Source: Bog-950 sp046329495 (lineage in GTDB: Bacteria > Bacteroidota > Bacteroidia > Chitinophagales > LD1). Taken from it: 64,000 nt of DNA. The stretch spans positions 62,001 through 126,000 of the forward strand of contig JAXLUO010000005.1 in assembly GCA_046329495.1 (NCBI GenBank), read 5' to 3'. The notes beneath the pieces were generated by a model. It was given only the letters and a program-made list of their open reading frames with translations. It was not told the DNA's origin and made no database searches. Every line of letters starts with the position of its first letter. Position 1 is the stretch's first letter. The translations under genes and the position numbers were made by a program. Positions 1-9,133 of the stretch are shown here, one piece after another.

Positions 1-989
1 ATGCTGCGAAGGAAAGCGGCATTACAGCCATCATCGCCTCTGACCATGCAGCTATGAACTATGCCCGTAAAGTGGGTGTAGAGGTCCACATCTCTACCCA
101 GGCCAATGTATCGAACATTGATACCGTAGAGTTTTACGCCAACTTTGCAGATGTAGTGGTGTTAGCCCGCGAGTTAAGTTTAAAACAGGTAGCAGAAATT
201 AGTAGGGAAATTAAGCGCCGCAACATCACCGGCCCATCAGGTAAAGAGGTTGAACTGGAAATATTTGCCCATGGCGCCCTGTGTATGGCTATTTCGGGCA
301 AATGCTACCTGAGTTTGCACTCCAATTTTGCATCGGCTAACCGTGGCGCCTGTATTCAAAACTGCCGCCATAGTTATATTGTAATGGATAAAGAAGATGG
401 AGTAGAATTTGAGTTAGACAATGAATATATCATGTCCGCCAAGGACCTTTGCACCATTGATTTTATAGATAAGATTATTGACGCCGGGGTGCGCGTATTG
501 AAGATTGAAGGCCGCGGTCGCTCTGCCGACTATGTGTATACCACAACCAAGGCCTATAGCGAGGCCATAGATGCTTACCTGAACGGAACTTATACACCCG
601 ACAAAATTGCTGTTTGGAAAGAACAGCTCTCGCAGGTATTTAACCGTGGTTTTTGGGATGGCTATTACCTGGGTCGCAAAATGGGTGAATGGAATGATGA
701 AGCAGGCTCCAAGGCTACCAAACGCAAAATTTATGTTGCCAAAGGAATGAAATACTATGACCGACTTGGTGTTGGTGAATTTCTCTGCGAATCGTACGAT
801 TTAGCAGTGGGCGACGAAATAATGATAACCGGCCCAACTACAGGTTACCTGCAATTACAAGTAAACGAACTACATGTAGAAAACAAACCAACCGATCGTG
901 TAAAACAGGGGGAGTTGTTTTCCATCAAAACCGGTGAAAAGATCCGTCCATCCGATAAGCTGTATAAACTGGTGGCTGCCAAAGCATGA
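1..989 (+). CDS. Peptidase U32 family protein, TrhP/YegQ-like (5' end cut by window)
   Basis: The reading frame is open from position 3, so the first visible ATG (54) is internal and the true start lies upstream of the window. The U32 signature is present at about 258-314 (EIFAHGALCMAISGKCYLS), with the conserved Cys pair and more Cys in RGACIQNCRH. A C-terminal beta-rich domain follows (about 740-985), as in the long U32 proteins of the TrhP/YegQ type. In E. coli those members hydroxylate tRNA U34 or 23S rRNA using prephenate and are not proteases, so I infer an RNA-modification role. The stop overlaps the next gene, a ferredoxin, by 4 bp, which suggests a co-translated iron-sulfur partner. 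Which U32 subgroup it belongs to needs the missing N-terminus. Confidence 0.88.
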   Translation, partial: AAKESGITAIIASDHAAMNYARKVGVEVHISTQANVSNIDTVEFYANFADVVVLARELSLKQVAEISREIKRRNITGPSGKEVELEIFAHGALCMAISGKCYLSLHSNFASANRGACIQNCRHSYIVMDKEDGVEFELDNEYIMSAKDLCTIDFIDKIIDAGVRVLKIEGRGRSADYVYTTTKAYSEAIDAYLNGTYTPDKIAVWKEQLSQVFNRGFWDGYYLGRKMGEWNDEAGSKATKRKIYVAKGMKYYDRLGVGEFLCESYDLAVGDEIMITGPTTGYLQLQVNELHVENKPTDRVKQGELFSIKTGEKIRPSDKLYKLVAAKA

Positions 990-1213
990 TACGCATAACC
1001 CAACAACGCGAAAAGTGCATCGGCTGTAATGCCTGTGTAGAAGCCGCAGACTACCGATGGCGCATCTCGAAAAAAGACGGGAAGTGTACGCTGATAGGAG
1101 CCCGTGAAAAGAAAGGATTTTACACTGCCCTTGTGCATGATGATGAATGGGACGATAACAGAAAAGCTGCCGAGAATTGCCCGGTGCATATCATACGAAT
1201 AGAAAAAGCTTAA
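986..1213 (+). CDS. Small 4Fe-4S ferredoxin-like protein
   Basis: 75-aa protein with one cluster motif, CIGCNAC (residues 11-17), completed by ENCPVH near the C-terminus (Cys 65). Together these give the CxxCxxC...CP ligand set of a single [4Fe-4S] ferredoxin fold. A second CxxCxxC motif, as in 2[4Fe-4S] ferredoxins, is absent. The start overlaps the U32 gene stop (ATGA), so the two are translationally coupled. I infer that it passes electrons to the U32 protein or helps build its cluster; the sequence alone does not prove this. No terminator hairpin is obvious before the convergent gene that ends at 1256. Confidence 0.85.
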   Translation: MIRITQQREKCIGCNACVEAADYRWRISKKDGKCTLIGAREKKGFYTALVHDDEWDDNRKAAENCPVHIIRIEKA

Positions 1214-1255
1214 AATGGCAAACGCCGGACATTGCCGGCGCCTGCCTGGTACTAA

Positions 1256-4200
1256 CTATTCGAGGACGGTAAGCTTGACGGTTTTTGTTGCAGATCCTTC
1301 TTTGAACGTAAGGAAGTAAACACCTGCCGCTACTTTGCCTAAATCAATTGCGTTATAGGCCATGTCTGTTTCTAAGCGAAGTAACAATTTGCCCGTGGCA
1401 TCAGTAACCTGTAGCTGTCGCGGCATGTCATTAGCAAATTCTACAGAGAATACCCCGCAATTCGGATTAGGATATACACGGATGGATTGCAAGTTATTTA
1501 TAACTGCTATGCCCACACCAGTAACCTGCATTACTGCCGAGGTATCGCTGCATCCGTTTGCATCGGCTACCACCACTGCGTATAATCCGTTAGTGCTTAG
1601 CAATAAGTGGTCCTCAGCAGCGCTGAGCAGGTTTCCATTCAACAACCATTGATAGGAAGCAAAGGATTGTGTATACAGTGTATCGCCGCTGCGTGTAATG
1701 GTAGGCACAGGCAAAGGACGCACCGCTAAATGAAGCGTTATAACACTATCGCAGCCTGTGCTGTTAGTCAGCGTATCAGTATACGTGCCGGCAGCGCCAA
1801 TTACATTGCTACCAAATAAATAAACATCACCATCGCAGATGGTATCGGTTACAACTGTAGAAGTATGATTGTTTACCGTAAGTAATAATGTTACGATACT
1901 ATCGCAGCCACCGGCTGTTTGCAGCGTATCGGCATAGCTGCCATTGGCAGTTAACTGTAAACCGTTGAAGGAAACACTTTCGCCCGCACAGATGGCAAGC
2001 GCATAGCTGCCCGTTAAAGGTGCTTGCACGGAAAGTGTTAGTATAACAACACTATCGCAACCATATATGGTTTGCAACGTGTCGCGGTAGATGCCGGCCT
2101 GTGTAAGTTGCACGCCATTAAATGCATAAGCCCCTCCGCTACAAATGGTTTTATTAACCGCAGCCTGCGCAGTAGTATGTACTATAACCGTGAAACCGGC
2201 AGTAGCCGAACAATTAGCGCCAATAGTGGCAGTTACCGTATAAGTTGTGGTTGAAACCGGCGACACACTAACGCTGGCTGTTGTTCCCAGGCCGGCGGAC
2301 CATTGATAGGTGTTCCCGCCATTGGCAGTTAAGGTAACATTCTCCCCTATACACATTTCATTAACCCCACTGATAGTTGCCACCGGGGTAGATGTTACAC
2401 TTATTGTTTGGGTTGCCGAAGCCGAACAATTTGCAGCACTTGTTACTGTAACTGTATAGGTAGTGTTAACCGTAGGAGAAACCTGAATAGTACTGTTACT
2501 GCCAAGGCCGTTTGCCCAGGTATAGGTGCCACCGCCACCGGCAGTTAAGGTAGCTTGTAAACCTGCACATATTGTTGTAGGACCATTAATAGTAGCAACC
2601 GGCAAAGCATTAACAGTTACTAACCGACTGGCAGTTGCCGTGCAACTATTACCATCGGTAACAGTTACAGAATACGTAGTATTTGTTGTTGGTGAAAACG
2701 TAGCTTGTGCGTTGCTGCCGCCTGAATTACTCCATGCATACTGGGTTCCGCCTGATGCGGTAAGGGTAGTGCTTTGCCCGTTGCAAATGGCTACTGTGGA
2801 TGGATTGATGGTTGCCGTTGGCAACGAATTCACCGTTACACTCCGGCTGGCTGTTGCTGTGCAACTGTTTGCATCCGTTACAGTTACTGTATAAGTGGTA
2901 GTAGTAGTTGGCGAGAATGTAACTTGTGCGTTGCTGCCACCTGCGTTACTCCAGGCATATTGTGTTCCTCCCGATGCGGTAAGGGTAGCGCTTTGCCCAT
3001 TGCAAATAGCTACTGTGGATGGATTGATGGTTGCCGTTGGCAACAAATTCACCGTTACACTCCGGCTGGCTGTTGCTGTGCAACTGTTTGCATCCGTTAC
3101 AGTTACTGTATAAGTGGTAGTAGTAGTTGGCGAGAACGTAGCTTGTGCGTTGCTACCACCTGCGTTACTCCAGGCATATTGTGTTCCGCCTGATGCGGTA
3201 AGGGTAGCGCTTTGCCCGTTGCAAATGGCTACTGTGGATGGATTGATGGTAGCCGTTGGCAACGAATTCACCGTTACACTCCGGCTGGCTGTTGCTGTGC
3301 AACTGTTTGCATCCGTTAGGGTTACTGTATAAGTGGTAGTAGTAGTTGGCGCGAATGTAGCTTGTGCGTTGCTGCCGCCCGAATTACTCCACGCATACTG
3401 GGTTCCGCCTGATGCGGTAAGGGTAGCGCTTTGCCCGTTGCAGATGGCTACCGTTGATGGATTGATGGTAGCCGTTGGCAATGCGTTAACAGTAAGATTC
3501 AAAGTTATAATACTATCACAGCCTGCGGCGTTAACCAACGTATCTAAATAGGTCCCTTGTATAGTTCGGTTTACTCCGTTAAAAAAGTACGACTGGCCTT
3601 GGCAAATACTTTGGTTAATTACGTAAGCGGAAGATTGCTTTATGGTTAGATTAATAGTAAGCACACTATCGCAACCTGTGGAACTGCTAATGGTATCTTG
3701 ATAAGTTCCCGATGTAAGCCATGTATAATTTCCGCTTGGCGATGTATAACTACTGCATGCTGATGCATTCATGGTTCCTGCCGTGGCAATACAACATGCA
3801 CCGTATTTTGCAACATATGCCTCTGTATTGCTATCGGCGGTCAAAATACTTTGCCCTGCACCTGGATCAAAATCAACCGATAACCAGTACGAGCCTGCAA
3901 GATATAAATTGGAATTATTATCAATTAGCATGTCGTAGGCCGACTCCATGAATGTAGTTCCAATCTTGAATGCCCATTTATAATTACCTGCTGTGTCAAA
4001 CTTCAAGAGAAATATATCCCGGGAACCCGCTGAACTTAAGTTATATATGGTAGCTGTGGGATTAAAATCAACCGTACCGCTAAAATGCCCGGCCACAAAC
4101 ACATTTCCCTTTGTGTCAGTTTCTATGGCGCTGCCATAATCTTCGCTGGCTCCTCCAATACCATAGGCCCAACCGAAGTTACCTGCCGTATCCAGCTTCA

Positions 4201-6697
4201 ATACAAAAAAATCTCCAAGGGCGGTATTGGCGTTTATATTATAAACCCCTGCACCGGGGTTAAAATCTGCCAATGCCTCGTAGTGTCCGGTAATATAGAG
4301 GCTACCTGCCTGTGCTGCCGTTAAAGCACTGCCATAGTCGTTCAAAGTACTGCCTATTTGCTTCATCCATTGCAGATCACCTGTGCTGTTTAACTTCCAA
4401 ACAAAAGCATCAAGTTGTCCGTTTGAGGTAAGCGATGCAACACCAGCACCGGGATCAAAATCAACCGTACTGGCAAATTGGCCGGTACCGTAAATTGCAC
4501 CCGCTGCATCCACCGAAATAGCATAAAGAATATCTGCTCCCGTACTTCCGGCCTGCTTTACCCAGCTTAAACCTCCGGATGTATTTAGCTTAAGCAGGAA
4601 GGCATCATAATTCCCTGCAGAAGTTAGCGTAGTTATACCTGCATCAGGGTCAAAATCTCCGGTGCCCTGAAATGCTCCGCCCAAAAAGATATTCCCTGCT
4701 GCATCAACTAACAAATTACCCACTGCATCTGCTCCGGTTCCACCAAATTGCTTTGCCCAAACATAATTTCCACCTGCATCTAACTTTAACACAAACACAT
4801 CGGCATCACCGGCTGAAGTTAAGGTAGCGGTGCCCGCACCGGTATTAAAATCAGCAGTGCCATAAAACACTCCGGCTACATAGATATTTCCACTCGCATC
4901 AGTACTTATCGAAATCCCCTTATTGTTCCCGGTAGCTCCTATCTGCCTGGCCCAAACAAAATTTCCATTGGCGGTAAGCTTCGTAACAAATATGTCAGAT
5001 GAACCTACCGGGGTCATCATGTATGCGCCGGCACCAGGGTTAAAATCCGAAGTACCTTCGAACCAACCGGTGGTAATTACATTACCATTTAAGTCAACTG
5101 CTACTCCTTTGTTTTCCGAACCATTACCTGCAATCTGTTCAGCCCATAATAAGTTGGCATCACCGTTCGCATTTACAGTTAAATTGATGGTAAGAAAACT
5201 ATCGCAACCCGAAGGAGTAGTTAATTGCTGTACATAGGTTCCGCTGCTTGCGTAGGTCTGTCCGTTTACCGTATAACTTCCGCAAGAGCTCACGTTTAGC
5301 GTAGCATAACCTGTAGGACAAAGAGAAAGCGCGGCTGTATAAGGCTCTATATCCGTTGCGCCGGCCGTACTGGTAGTTAAGGTTGTCGCACCAAAAGTCG
5401 CAGCTCCCCTTAAGTCGCCCGCAATAACAACCATGCTGCTATTTACAGCTACTGCATAGCCATAATCATCGTTAGCGCCACCGGCAGTTGTAACCCAACT
5501 GTAGCTACCATCAGCATTAAATTTAGTAACATATACATCTAAACCTCCTGCTGAACTTTTAGAGGTGCTACCAAAGTTGGCAGTGCTGCTAAAATCGCCC
5601 GTGCAAACAATATCTCCATTTGCATTTACTGCCACTTTTCGGCCAACATCATTTAAACTGCCTCCCATCTGCTTGGCCCAGGTTACCGCACCGGGAATAT
5701 CGAACTTAGCCAGAAAAGCATCCGTACCACCATTTGACGTCAATGTAGTGCTACCAAAATTTACGGTGCTGTTAATAGAACCCGTTACATATAAATTCAA
5801 ACTGCGGTCAACGGCAATACCCTGGCCCTCATCGTTGCCGGTACCACCATAGTTATTGGCCCAGGTAACTGATACCGTAGAACTGGTCTTCACAACAAAA
5901 ATATCTGTACCGCCATTCGAAGTAAGTGTGGTGCTGCCAAAGGTAATTGAGCCTGAAAAATAACCGGTAAAGGATACCCGTGTGGTGGTGTCGGCTACAA
6001 TAGAAGTTCCGTATTCAGAAGAGGTGCCTCCGTACCGGGCAGAGCTAACCAGGCTACCAATTGAGGAAACACGCATGGTGTATACATCTCTGCCGCCATT
6101 GCTGGGATAGGAGGTGCTGCCAAACTGCGCGGTGCCCGAAAAATCGCCCACCAGGTAATAATTGTTGTTTTTGTCAACACATACATCATTGGCAACCTCG
6201 CCCCCGGAACCACCAAATCTACTGGCCCATGTAACTGATCCGGAGCTGCTTAACTTCATAATAAAAATATCTGAACCCCCGTTGCTGGTAAATGAGGTAG
6301 AACCAAATGTGGCTGTGCCTGAAAAATCACCAACCACAATAATGTTACCTGCCGTATCCAGGGTTACACCTCGTGCGTTGTCCTGCGAACTACCTCCGGC
6401 ACGAACCGTCCACAGAACAGCACCTGCAGCTGATCGCTTACAAATAAATACATCAAACGACCCTAAGGAAGTAAAACTGGTAGATCCAAATGTTGCAGTG
6501 CCCGTGAATGTACCAACCGTATAACTATTACCGGCATTATCCATTACAACATCAGCCGCGCTTGTGTTACCGGTGCTGCTAACATTGTATGCCCAGCTAA
6601 AGGACTGTGCCTGCACCATACCATATGATACCAGGCAGATTATCAGAAAACCCCACCTACGAACGCAATTAACCATCTTATTTTTTTGAGCAAGCAT
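1256..6697 (-). CDS. Giant secreted repeat protein with T9SS type A sorting domain
   Basis: 1813 aa. An N-terminal signal peptide (hydrophobic stretch about residues 13-30, ending VQAQ) is followed by two blocks of SBBP-like beta-propeller repeats. The first (about 33-455) repeats TATFGSTSFTSxGG; the second (about 512-975) repeats DFNPGAG/DFDPGAG. Cys-containing modules of the type CDSVLTINLT come next, then four almost identical 73-aa Ig/PKD-like repeats (about 1070-1361) and more Cys modules. The last 75 residues are a T9SS type A signal (VYPNPNCGVFSVEF to the C-terminus). It should cross the outer membrane by T9SS and be anchored or released at the surface, perhaps as an adhesin. A second Met at residue 8 is a possible alternative start. 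No catalytic domain is visible. Confidence 0.92.
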   Translation of the reverse strand: MLAQKNKMVNCVRRWGFLIICLVSYGMVQAQSFSWAYNVSSTGNTSAADVVMDNAGNSYTVGTFTGTATFGSTSFTSLGSFDVFICKRSAAGAVLWTVRAGGSSQDNARGVTLDTAGNIIVVGDFSGTATFGSTSFTSNGGSDIFIMKLSSSGSVTWASRFGGSGGEVANDVCVDKNNNYYLVGDFSGTAQFGSTSYPSNGGRDVYTMRVSSIGSLVSSARYGGTSSEYGTSIVADTTTRVSFTGYFSGSITFGSTTLTSNGGTDIFVVKTSSTVSVTWANNYGGTGNDEGQGIAVDRSLNLYVTGSINSTVNFGSTTLTSNGGTDAFLAKFDIPGAVTWAKQMGGSLNDVGRKVAVNANGDIVCTGDFSSTANFGSTSKSSAGGLDVYVTKFNADGSYSWVTTAGGANDDYGYAVAVNSSMVVIAGDLRGAATFGATTLTTSTAGATDIEPYTAALSLCPTGYATLNVSSCGSYTVNGQTYASSGTYVQQLTTPSGCDSFLTINLTVNANGDANLLWAEQIAGNGSENKGVAVDLNGNVITTGWFEGTSDFNPGAGAYMMTPVGSSDIFVTKLTANGNFVWARQIGATGNNKGISISTDASGNIYVAGVFYGTADFNTGAGTATLTSAGDADVFVLKLDAGGNYVWAKQFGGTGADAVGNLLVDAAGNIFLGGAFQGTGDFDPDAGITTLTSAGNYDAFLLKLNTSGGLSWVKQAGSTGADILYAISVDAAGAIYGTGQFASTVDFDPGAGVASLTSNGQLDAFVWKLNSTGDLQWMKQIGSTLNDYGSALTAAQAGSLYITGHYEALADFNPGAGVYNINANTALGDFFVLKLDTAGNFGWAYGIGGASEDYGSAIETDTKGNVFVAGHFSGTVDFNPTATIYNLSSAGSRDIFLLKFDTAGNYKWAFKIGTTFMESAYDMLIDNNSNLYLAGSYWLSVDFDPGAGQSILTADSNTEAYVAKYGACCIATAGTMNASACSSYTSPSGNYTWLTSGTYQDTISSSTGCDSVLTINLTIKQSSAYVINQSICQGQSYFFNGVNRTIQGTYLDTLVNAAGCDSIITLNLTVNALPTATINPSTVAICNGQSATLTASGGTQYAWSNSGGSNAQATFAPTTTTTYTVTLTDANSCTATASRSVTVNSLPTATINPSTVAICNGQSATLTASGGTQYAWSNAGGSNAQATFSPTTTTTYTVTVTDANSCTATASRSVTVNLLPTATINPSTVAICNGQSATLTASGGTQYAWSNAGGSNAQVTFSPTTTTTYTVTVTDANSCTATASRSVTVNSLPTATINPSTVAICNGQSTTLTASGGTQYAWSNSGGSNAQATFSPTTNTTYSVTVTDGNSCTATASRLVTVNALPVATINGPTTICAGLQATLTAGGGGTYTWANGLGSNSTIQVSPTVNTTYTVTVTSAANCSASATQTISVTSTPVATISGVNEMCIGENVTLTANGGNTYQWSAGLGTTASVSVSPVSTTTYTVTATIGANCSATAGFTVIVHTTAQAAVNKTICSGGAYAFNGVQLTQAGIYRDTLQTIYGCDSVVILTLSVQAPLTGSYALAICAGESVSFNGLQLTANGSYADTLQTAGGCDSIVTLLLTVNNHTSTVVTDTICDGDVYLFGSNVIGAAGTYTDTLTNSTGCDSVITLHLAVRPLPVPTITRSGDTLYTQSFASYQWLLNGNLLSAAEDHLLLSTNGLYAVVVADANGCSDTSAVMQVTGVGIAVINNLQSIRVYPNPNCGVFSVEFANDMPRQLQVTDATGKLLLRLETDMAYNAIDLGKVAAGVYFLTFKEGSATKTVKLTVLE
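2612..3489 (-). repeat. Four 219-bp intragenic tandem repeats
   Basis: Within the giant surface protein gene, a 219-bp unit (73 codons) occurs four times in tandem with only scattered differences, for example SNSGG/SNAGG and SPTTTTTYTV/SPTTNTTYSV. The unit encodes an Ig/PKD-like module starting LPTATINPSTVAICNGQ. Because the unit length is a multiple of three, gain or loss of a copy keeps the frame. High DNA identity between copies indicates recent duplication or gene conversion. Boundaries are approximate. Confidence 0.9.
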
Positions 6698-6771
6698 AGA
6701 TAGATGGCATCAACAGCGCAACTTAAAATAGGCGGTTAAATATGAACCATTATCCGAAAGTAAGAAGCTTA

Positions 6772-6779
6772 TATATTTG
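6772..6779 (+). promoter_or_regulatory. Bacteroidota -7 box TATATTTG
   Basis: TATATTTG fits the TAnnTTTG -7 consensus exactly and ends four bases before the ATG at 6784. This places the expected transcription start at or next to the start codon (leaderless or nearly so). No clear TTTG -33 box is seen at the usual distance. Confidence 0.5.
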
Positions 6780-6783
6780 CTGT

Positions 6784-8265
6784 ATGCGTAAACAGGACCA
6801 ATTAATAGCCCTTATTCACTCTCTGTCGCAAGGCGAAAAGAAACATTTTGTGCAGCGCAGTAAAGCAGGTGACACCTCCAGGGGTTACTTAAAATTATAT
6901 GAACTGTTATTAAAAACGAAGGAGTATAGTGCAGATGAACTTTGCCGGCAATTAGGCAAAAACAAAACCACCCTTGCAAACGAAAAAAAATACCTGCAAA
7001 AAAATCTGCTCAGTTCGCTGCTACAATATCATCAAGATCATCCGCAACTTAGCACACTTAACCGCATAGCCGAAGCCACAGTTTTAATGGAGCGTAACCT
7101 TCCGGAAATGGCCAGTGCCTCATTAAAGCAGGCCATTAAAGCATCCGGCGAAGCGCAAATGCAGCCAATGGCCTGGCACGCACACGGCTTGATGCTAACT
7201 TTGTGCAGCGATCCATTCATGTCTTTTGATGAAGGAAAGCAACAAGCGGGCATGCACTTACAAGCCATGCAGAGTTTAGCTGAACACATCCAACTGGCTA
7301 CTGCTTTCGAATTGCTAAGCGATAAGGTATTCGCGGCCTACCACAGCCGCCGGCTTGATATTACCGAAGAGCACAAAAATGAAACACGGGCACTGCTCGC
7401 ACATCCCTTGCTCAATGCCGATTACAATGTCTTTCAGTTTGTAAATTATAAGTATAGCCTGCAAATGCTGTTGTATGCCCGCTTAAAGGACACTGAATCG
7501 AACGTGCTAACAAATGAAAAGATAATTGCCCTGTACGAAACTCAACCGCAGATTGATACGGTAGGGTATTGGAATGCCATAGCGAATTTAACACAGGCGC
7601 TTATTTTGGCTGGTAATGCAAAAAAATACACTGCATGGATGGAAAAACTAAGGAGCCGTTATTATAAAAAACTACCGGTAGATGACAGCTATATAACGCG
7701 CATGCTCGATCAACACAAAAGTGTATTTAACTCAGGTGCCTATTTTCGATTCCTCTACAACGGCACCGTAGCAACCAGCACTATTAAAAGCTTTGTCGGT
7801 TATATCAAAAACGAATATCGCTCAGAAAAAAGAAAGGTCCCCTCCTATCACTTTACCTCCATCATTTATAAAACGGCTGCTTGCAGCCTGGTAGTTAACG
7901 ACCCCCACACTGCGATCGAACTCATTAATAAGCTATTGAACGAAGAAGAGGGCAATTCCAACCCTGCCTCGCTTAAGTATCTGCGTATGCTGTTTATGAT
8001 GGCACATGCTCAACTTGGGAATGTATTGCTGTTACCAACTTTACAAAAGTCGCTCGTAAACCGGGATAAGAACGCGACAACCCCAACTGAATTGCAATTT
8101 TTGCGTAGTTTGAGTGAACTGGCCGGCAGTACATCACCTAAGCAAAGATTGCTATGGTTTCAAAACACCTATAAGCGGTTTACAAATGCCAACAGCGATG
8201 TGGAGACGCAGCGTTTGCTTGAAGCCATCCCTATACTTCAGTGGGCCGGCAATAACATCCGCTAA
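6784..8265 (+). CDS. Conserved Bacteroidota protein of unknown function
   Basis: 493 aa from the ATG at 6784 (MRKQDQLIALIHSLSQGEKK). An in-frame ATG at 6742 would add 14 residues, but it lies upstream of the -7 box at 6772-6779 and probably is not transcribed. The N-terminal 80 residues look like a small helical domain (LYELLLKTKEYSADELCRQLGKN). The rest is rich in helices, compatible with TPR-like solenoid repeats. There is no signal peptide and no membrane segment, so it is cytoplasmic. I recognise the N-terminal pattern as one common in Bacteroidota hypothetical proteins but know no function. It diverges from the giant surface-protein gene. Confidence 0.8.
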   Translation: MRKQDQLIALIHSLSQGEKKHFVQRSKAGDTSRGYLKLYELLLKTKEYSADELCRQLGKNKTTLANEKKYLQKNLLSSLLQYHQDHPQLSTLNRIAEATVLMERNLPEMASASLKQAIKASGEAQMQPMAWHAHGLMLTLCSDPFMSFDEGKQQAGMHLQAMQSLAEHIQLATAFELLSDKVFAAYHSRRLDITEEHKNETRALLAHPLLNADYNVFQFVNYKYSLQMLLYARLKDTESNVLTNEKIIALYETQPQIDTVGYWNAIANLTQALILAGNAKKYTAWMEKLRSRYYKKLPVDDSYITRMLDQHKSVFNSGAYFRFLYNGTVATSTIKSFVGYIKNEYRSEKRKVPSYHFTSIIYKTAACSLVVNDPHTAIELINKLLNEEEGNSNPASLKYLRMLFMMAHAQLGNVLLLPTLQKSLVNRDKNATTPTELQFLRSLSELAGSTSPKQRLLWFQNTYKRFTNANSDVETQRLLEAIPILQWAGNNIR

Positions 8266-8286
8266 TGATCGCTTCGAGTTGGATAG

Positions 8287-8356
8287 GCCATAAATAAAAA
8301 AAGGTTCCACTTTGTGGAACCTTTTGTGGAGGATACCGGAGTCGAACCGGTCACCT
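8287..8356. repeat. 70-bp direct repeat, distal copy (tRNA 3' part + terminator)
   Basis: Matches 8615-8684 with a single mismatch over 70 bp. Read on the minus strand it holds the tRNA variable loop and T arm, the 3' acceptor strand, a hairpin terminator, and the bases ATGGC. Upstream of it on the minus strand is a GC-rich palindrome (TCCCGCC-TGATA-GGCGGGA) where an anticodon arm should be, fused to the 3' end of the GIY-YIG gene. This is a tRNA 3' remnant, not a complete tRNA. After the hairpin, a remnant frame starting M-A-Y stops within 10 codons, as if a second GIY-YIG copy had once followed. Confidence 0.9.
8300..8324 (-). terminator. Rho-independent terminator downstream of the tRNA-like remnant
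   Basis: Perfect 11-bp hairpin AAAGGTTCCAC-TTT-GTGGAACCTTT. Its minus-strand exit continues the T run (T7), so it fits an intrinsic terminator for minus-strand transcription of the GIY-YIG gene. It is a duplicate of the hairpin at 8628-8652. Confidence 0.75.
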
Positions 8357-8379
8357 TCCCGCCTATCAGGCGGGACGCT

Positions 8380-8614
8380 CTATTCTTTCACGATAAGCGC
8401 TTCGATATAACTACGCCTCTTCTTGTTCTTAATCTCTAACTCGCGCTTCATTGCTTCAGATCTGGTTTCAAAGTGTTCTGTATATTTTAAAACCCAGTCC
8501 GAAGCTCCCAGATTTTTACGGAGGTTATGCTCCTCTATCCGTCTTTGCACATCCTCAGTATGGCCAATGTAATAGCGGTCCTTTGAAGAAGAGTAAAGAA
8601 TGTAAACTGAGTAT

Positions 8615-8619
<5 letters not shown>
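8380..8619 (-). CDS. GIY-YIG nuclease domain protein
   Basis: 79 aa from the ATG at 8619 (MAYSVYILYSSSKDRYYIGH). The GIY half is seen as VYILYS, the YIG half as YYIGHT, followed by the conserved Arg region VQRRIEEHN. This is the whole small GIY-YIG domain (UvrC-type nuclease fold) with no added DNA-binding domain. A longer frame reaching to 8700 runs through the tRNA T arm (GSTPVSSTKG) and is not real coding. The start codon follows directly on the T run of the tRNA terminator, with no space for a separate promoter or a clear ribosome site, so expression probably needs read-through. The 3' end runs into a tRNA-like remnant. Standalone GIY-YIG genes of this kind next to tRNAs recur in Bacteroidota; their function is not established. 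Confidence 0.85.
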
Positions 8620-8728
<109 letters not shown>

Positions 8729-9123
8729 TTTATCTTTAAGAACAACTACCGGCTGTCACCTTCCCGCCTTCCGGGCGGGACACTCTAGCCAGATGAGCTA
8801 ATCCCCCTTTATCTTTAAGAACAACTACCGGCTGTCACCTTCCCGCCTTCCGGGTGGGACACTCTAGCCAGATGAGCTAATCCCCCTTTATCTTTAAGAA
8901 CAACTACCGGCTGTCACCTTCCCGCCTTCCGGGCGGGACGCTCTAGCCAGATGAGCTAATCCCCCTTTATCTTTAAGAACAACTCGCGGCTGTCACCTTC
9001 CCGCCTTCAGGGCGGGACGCTCTAGCCAGATGAGCTAATCCCCCTTTATCTTTAAGAACAACTCGCGGCTGTCACCTTCCCGCCTTCAGGGCGGGACGCT
9101 CTAGCCAGATGAGCTAATCCCCC
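8729..9123 (-). repeat. Five tandem 79-bp tRNA-half/palindrome units
   Basis: Five head-to-tail units of exactly 79 bp (9045-9123, 8966-9044, 8887-8965, 8808-8886, 8729-8807 in transcription order). Each begins on the minus strand with the 5' half of tRNA-Ala (acceptor 5' strand plus complete D arm). It then has a GC-rich palindrome in place of the anticodon arm (TCCCGCC-n5-GGCGGGA), then AGGTGAC as in the tRNA variable region, then about 26 bp of AT-rich leader ending AAAGATAAA. The T arm and 3' acceptor strand are missing, so none is a functional tRNA. The palindrome loop differs: CTGAA in the two promoter-proximal units, CGGAA in the others, and one unit has a stem mismatch. All five lie between the promoter and the real tRNA, so all should be transcribed. 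Confidence 0.93.
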
Positions 9124-9133
9124 AGCGGGGCTG

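Noticed and set aside
2526..3551. Several 72-139 codon plus-strand frames
   Set aside because: Antisense shadows of the 219-bp repeats of the giant T9SS gene; they share the repeat period.
8341..8383. A tRNA-Ile (anticodon GAU) because of the loop CTGATAG
   Set aside because: The 5' half is absent, the arm is 2 bases too long for a normal anticodon arm (7-bp stem, 5-nt loop), and the same kind of palindrome is in the 79-bp units. It is a chimeric remnant.
8729..9123. CRISPR array
   Set aside because: The repeats are directly joined without unique spacers and contain tRNA sequence; no cas genes are in the window.
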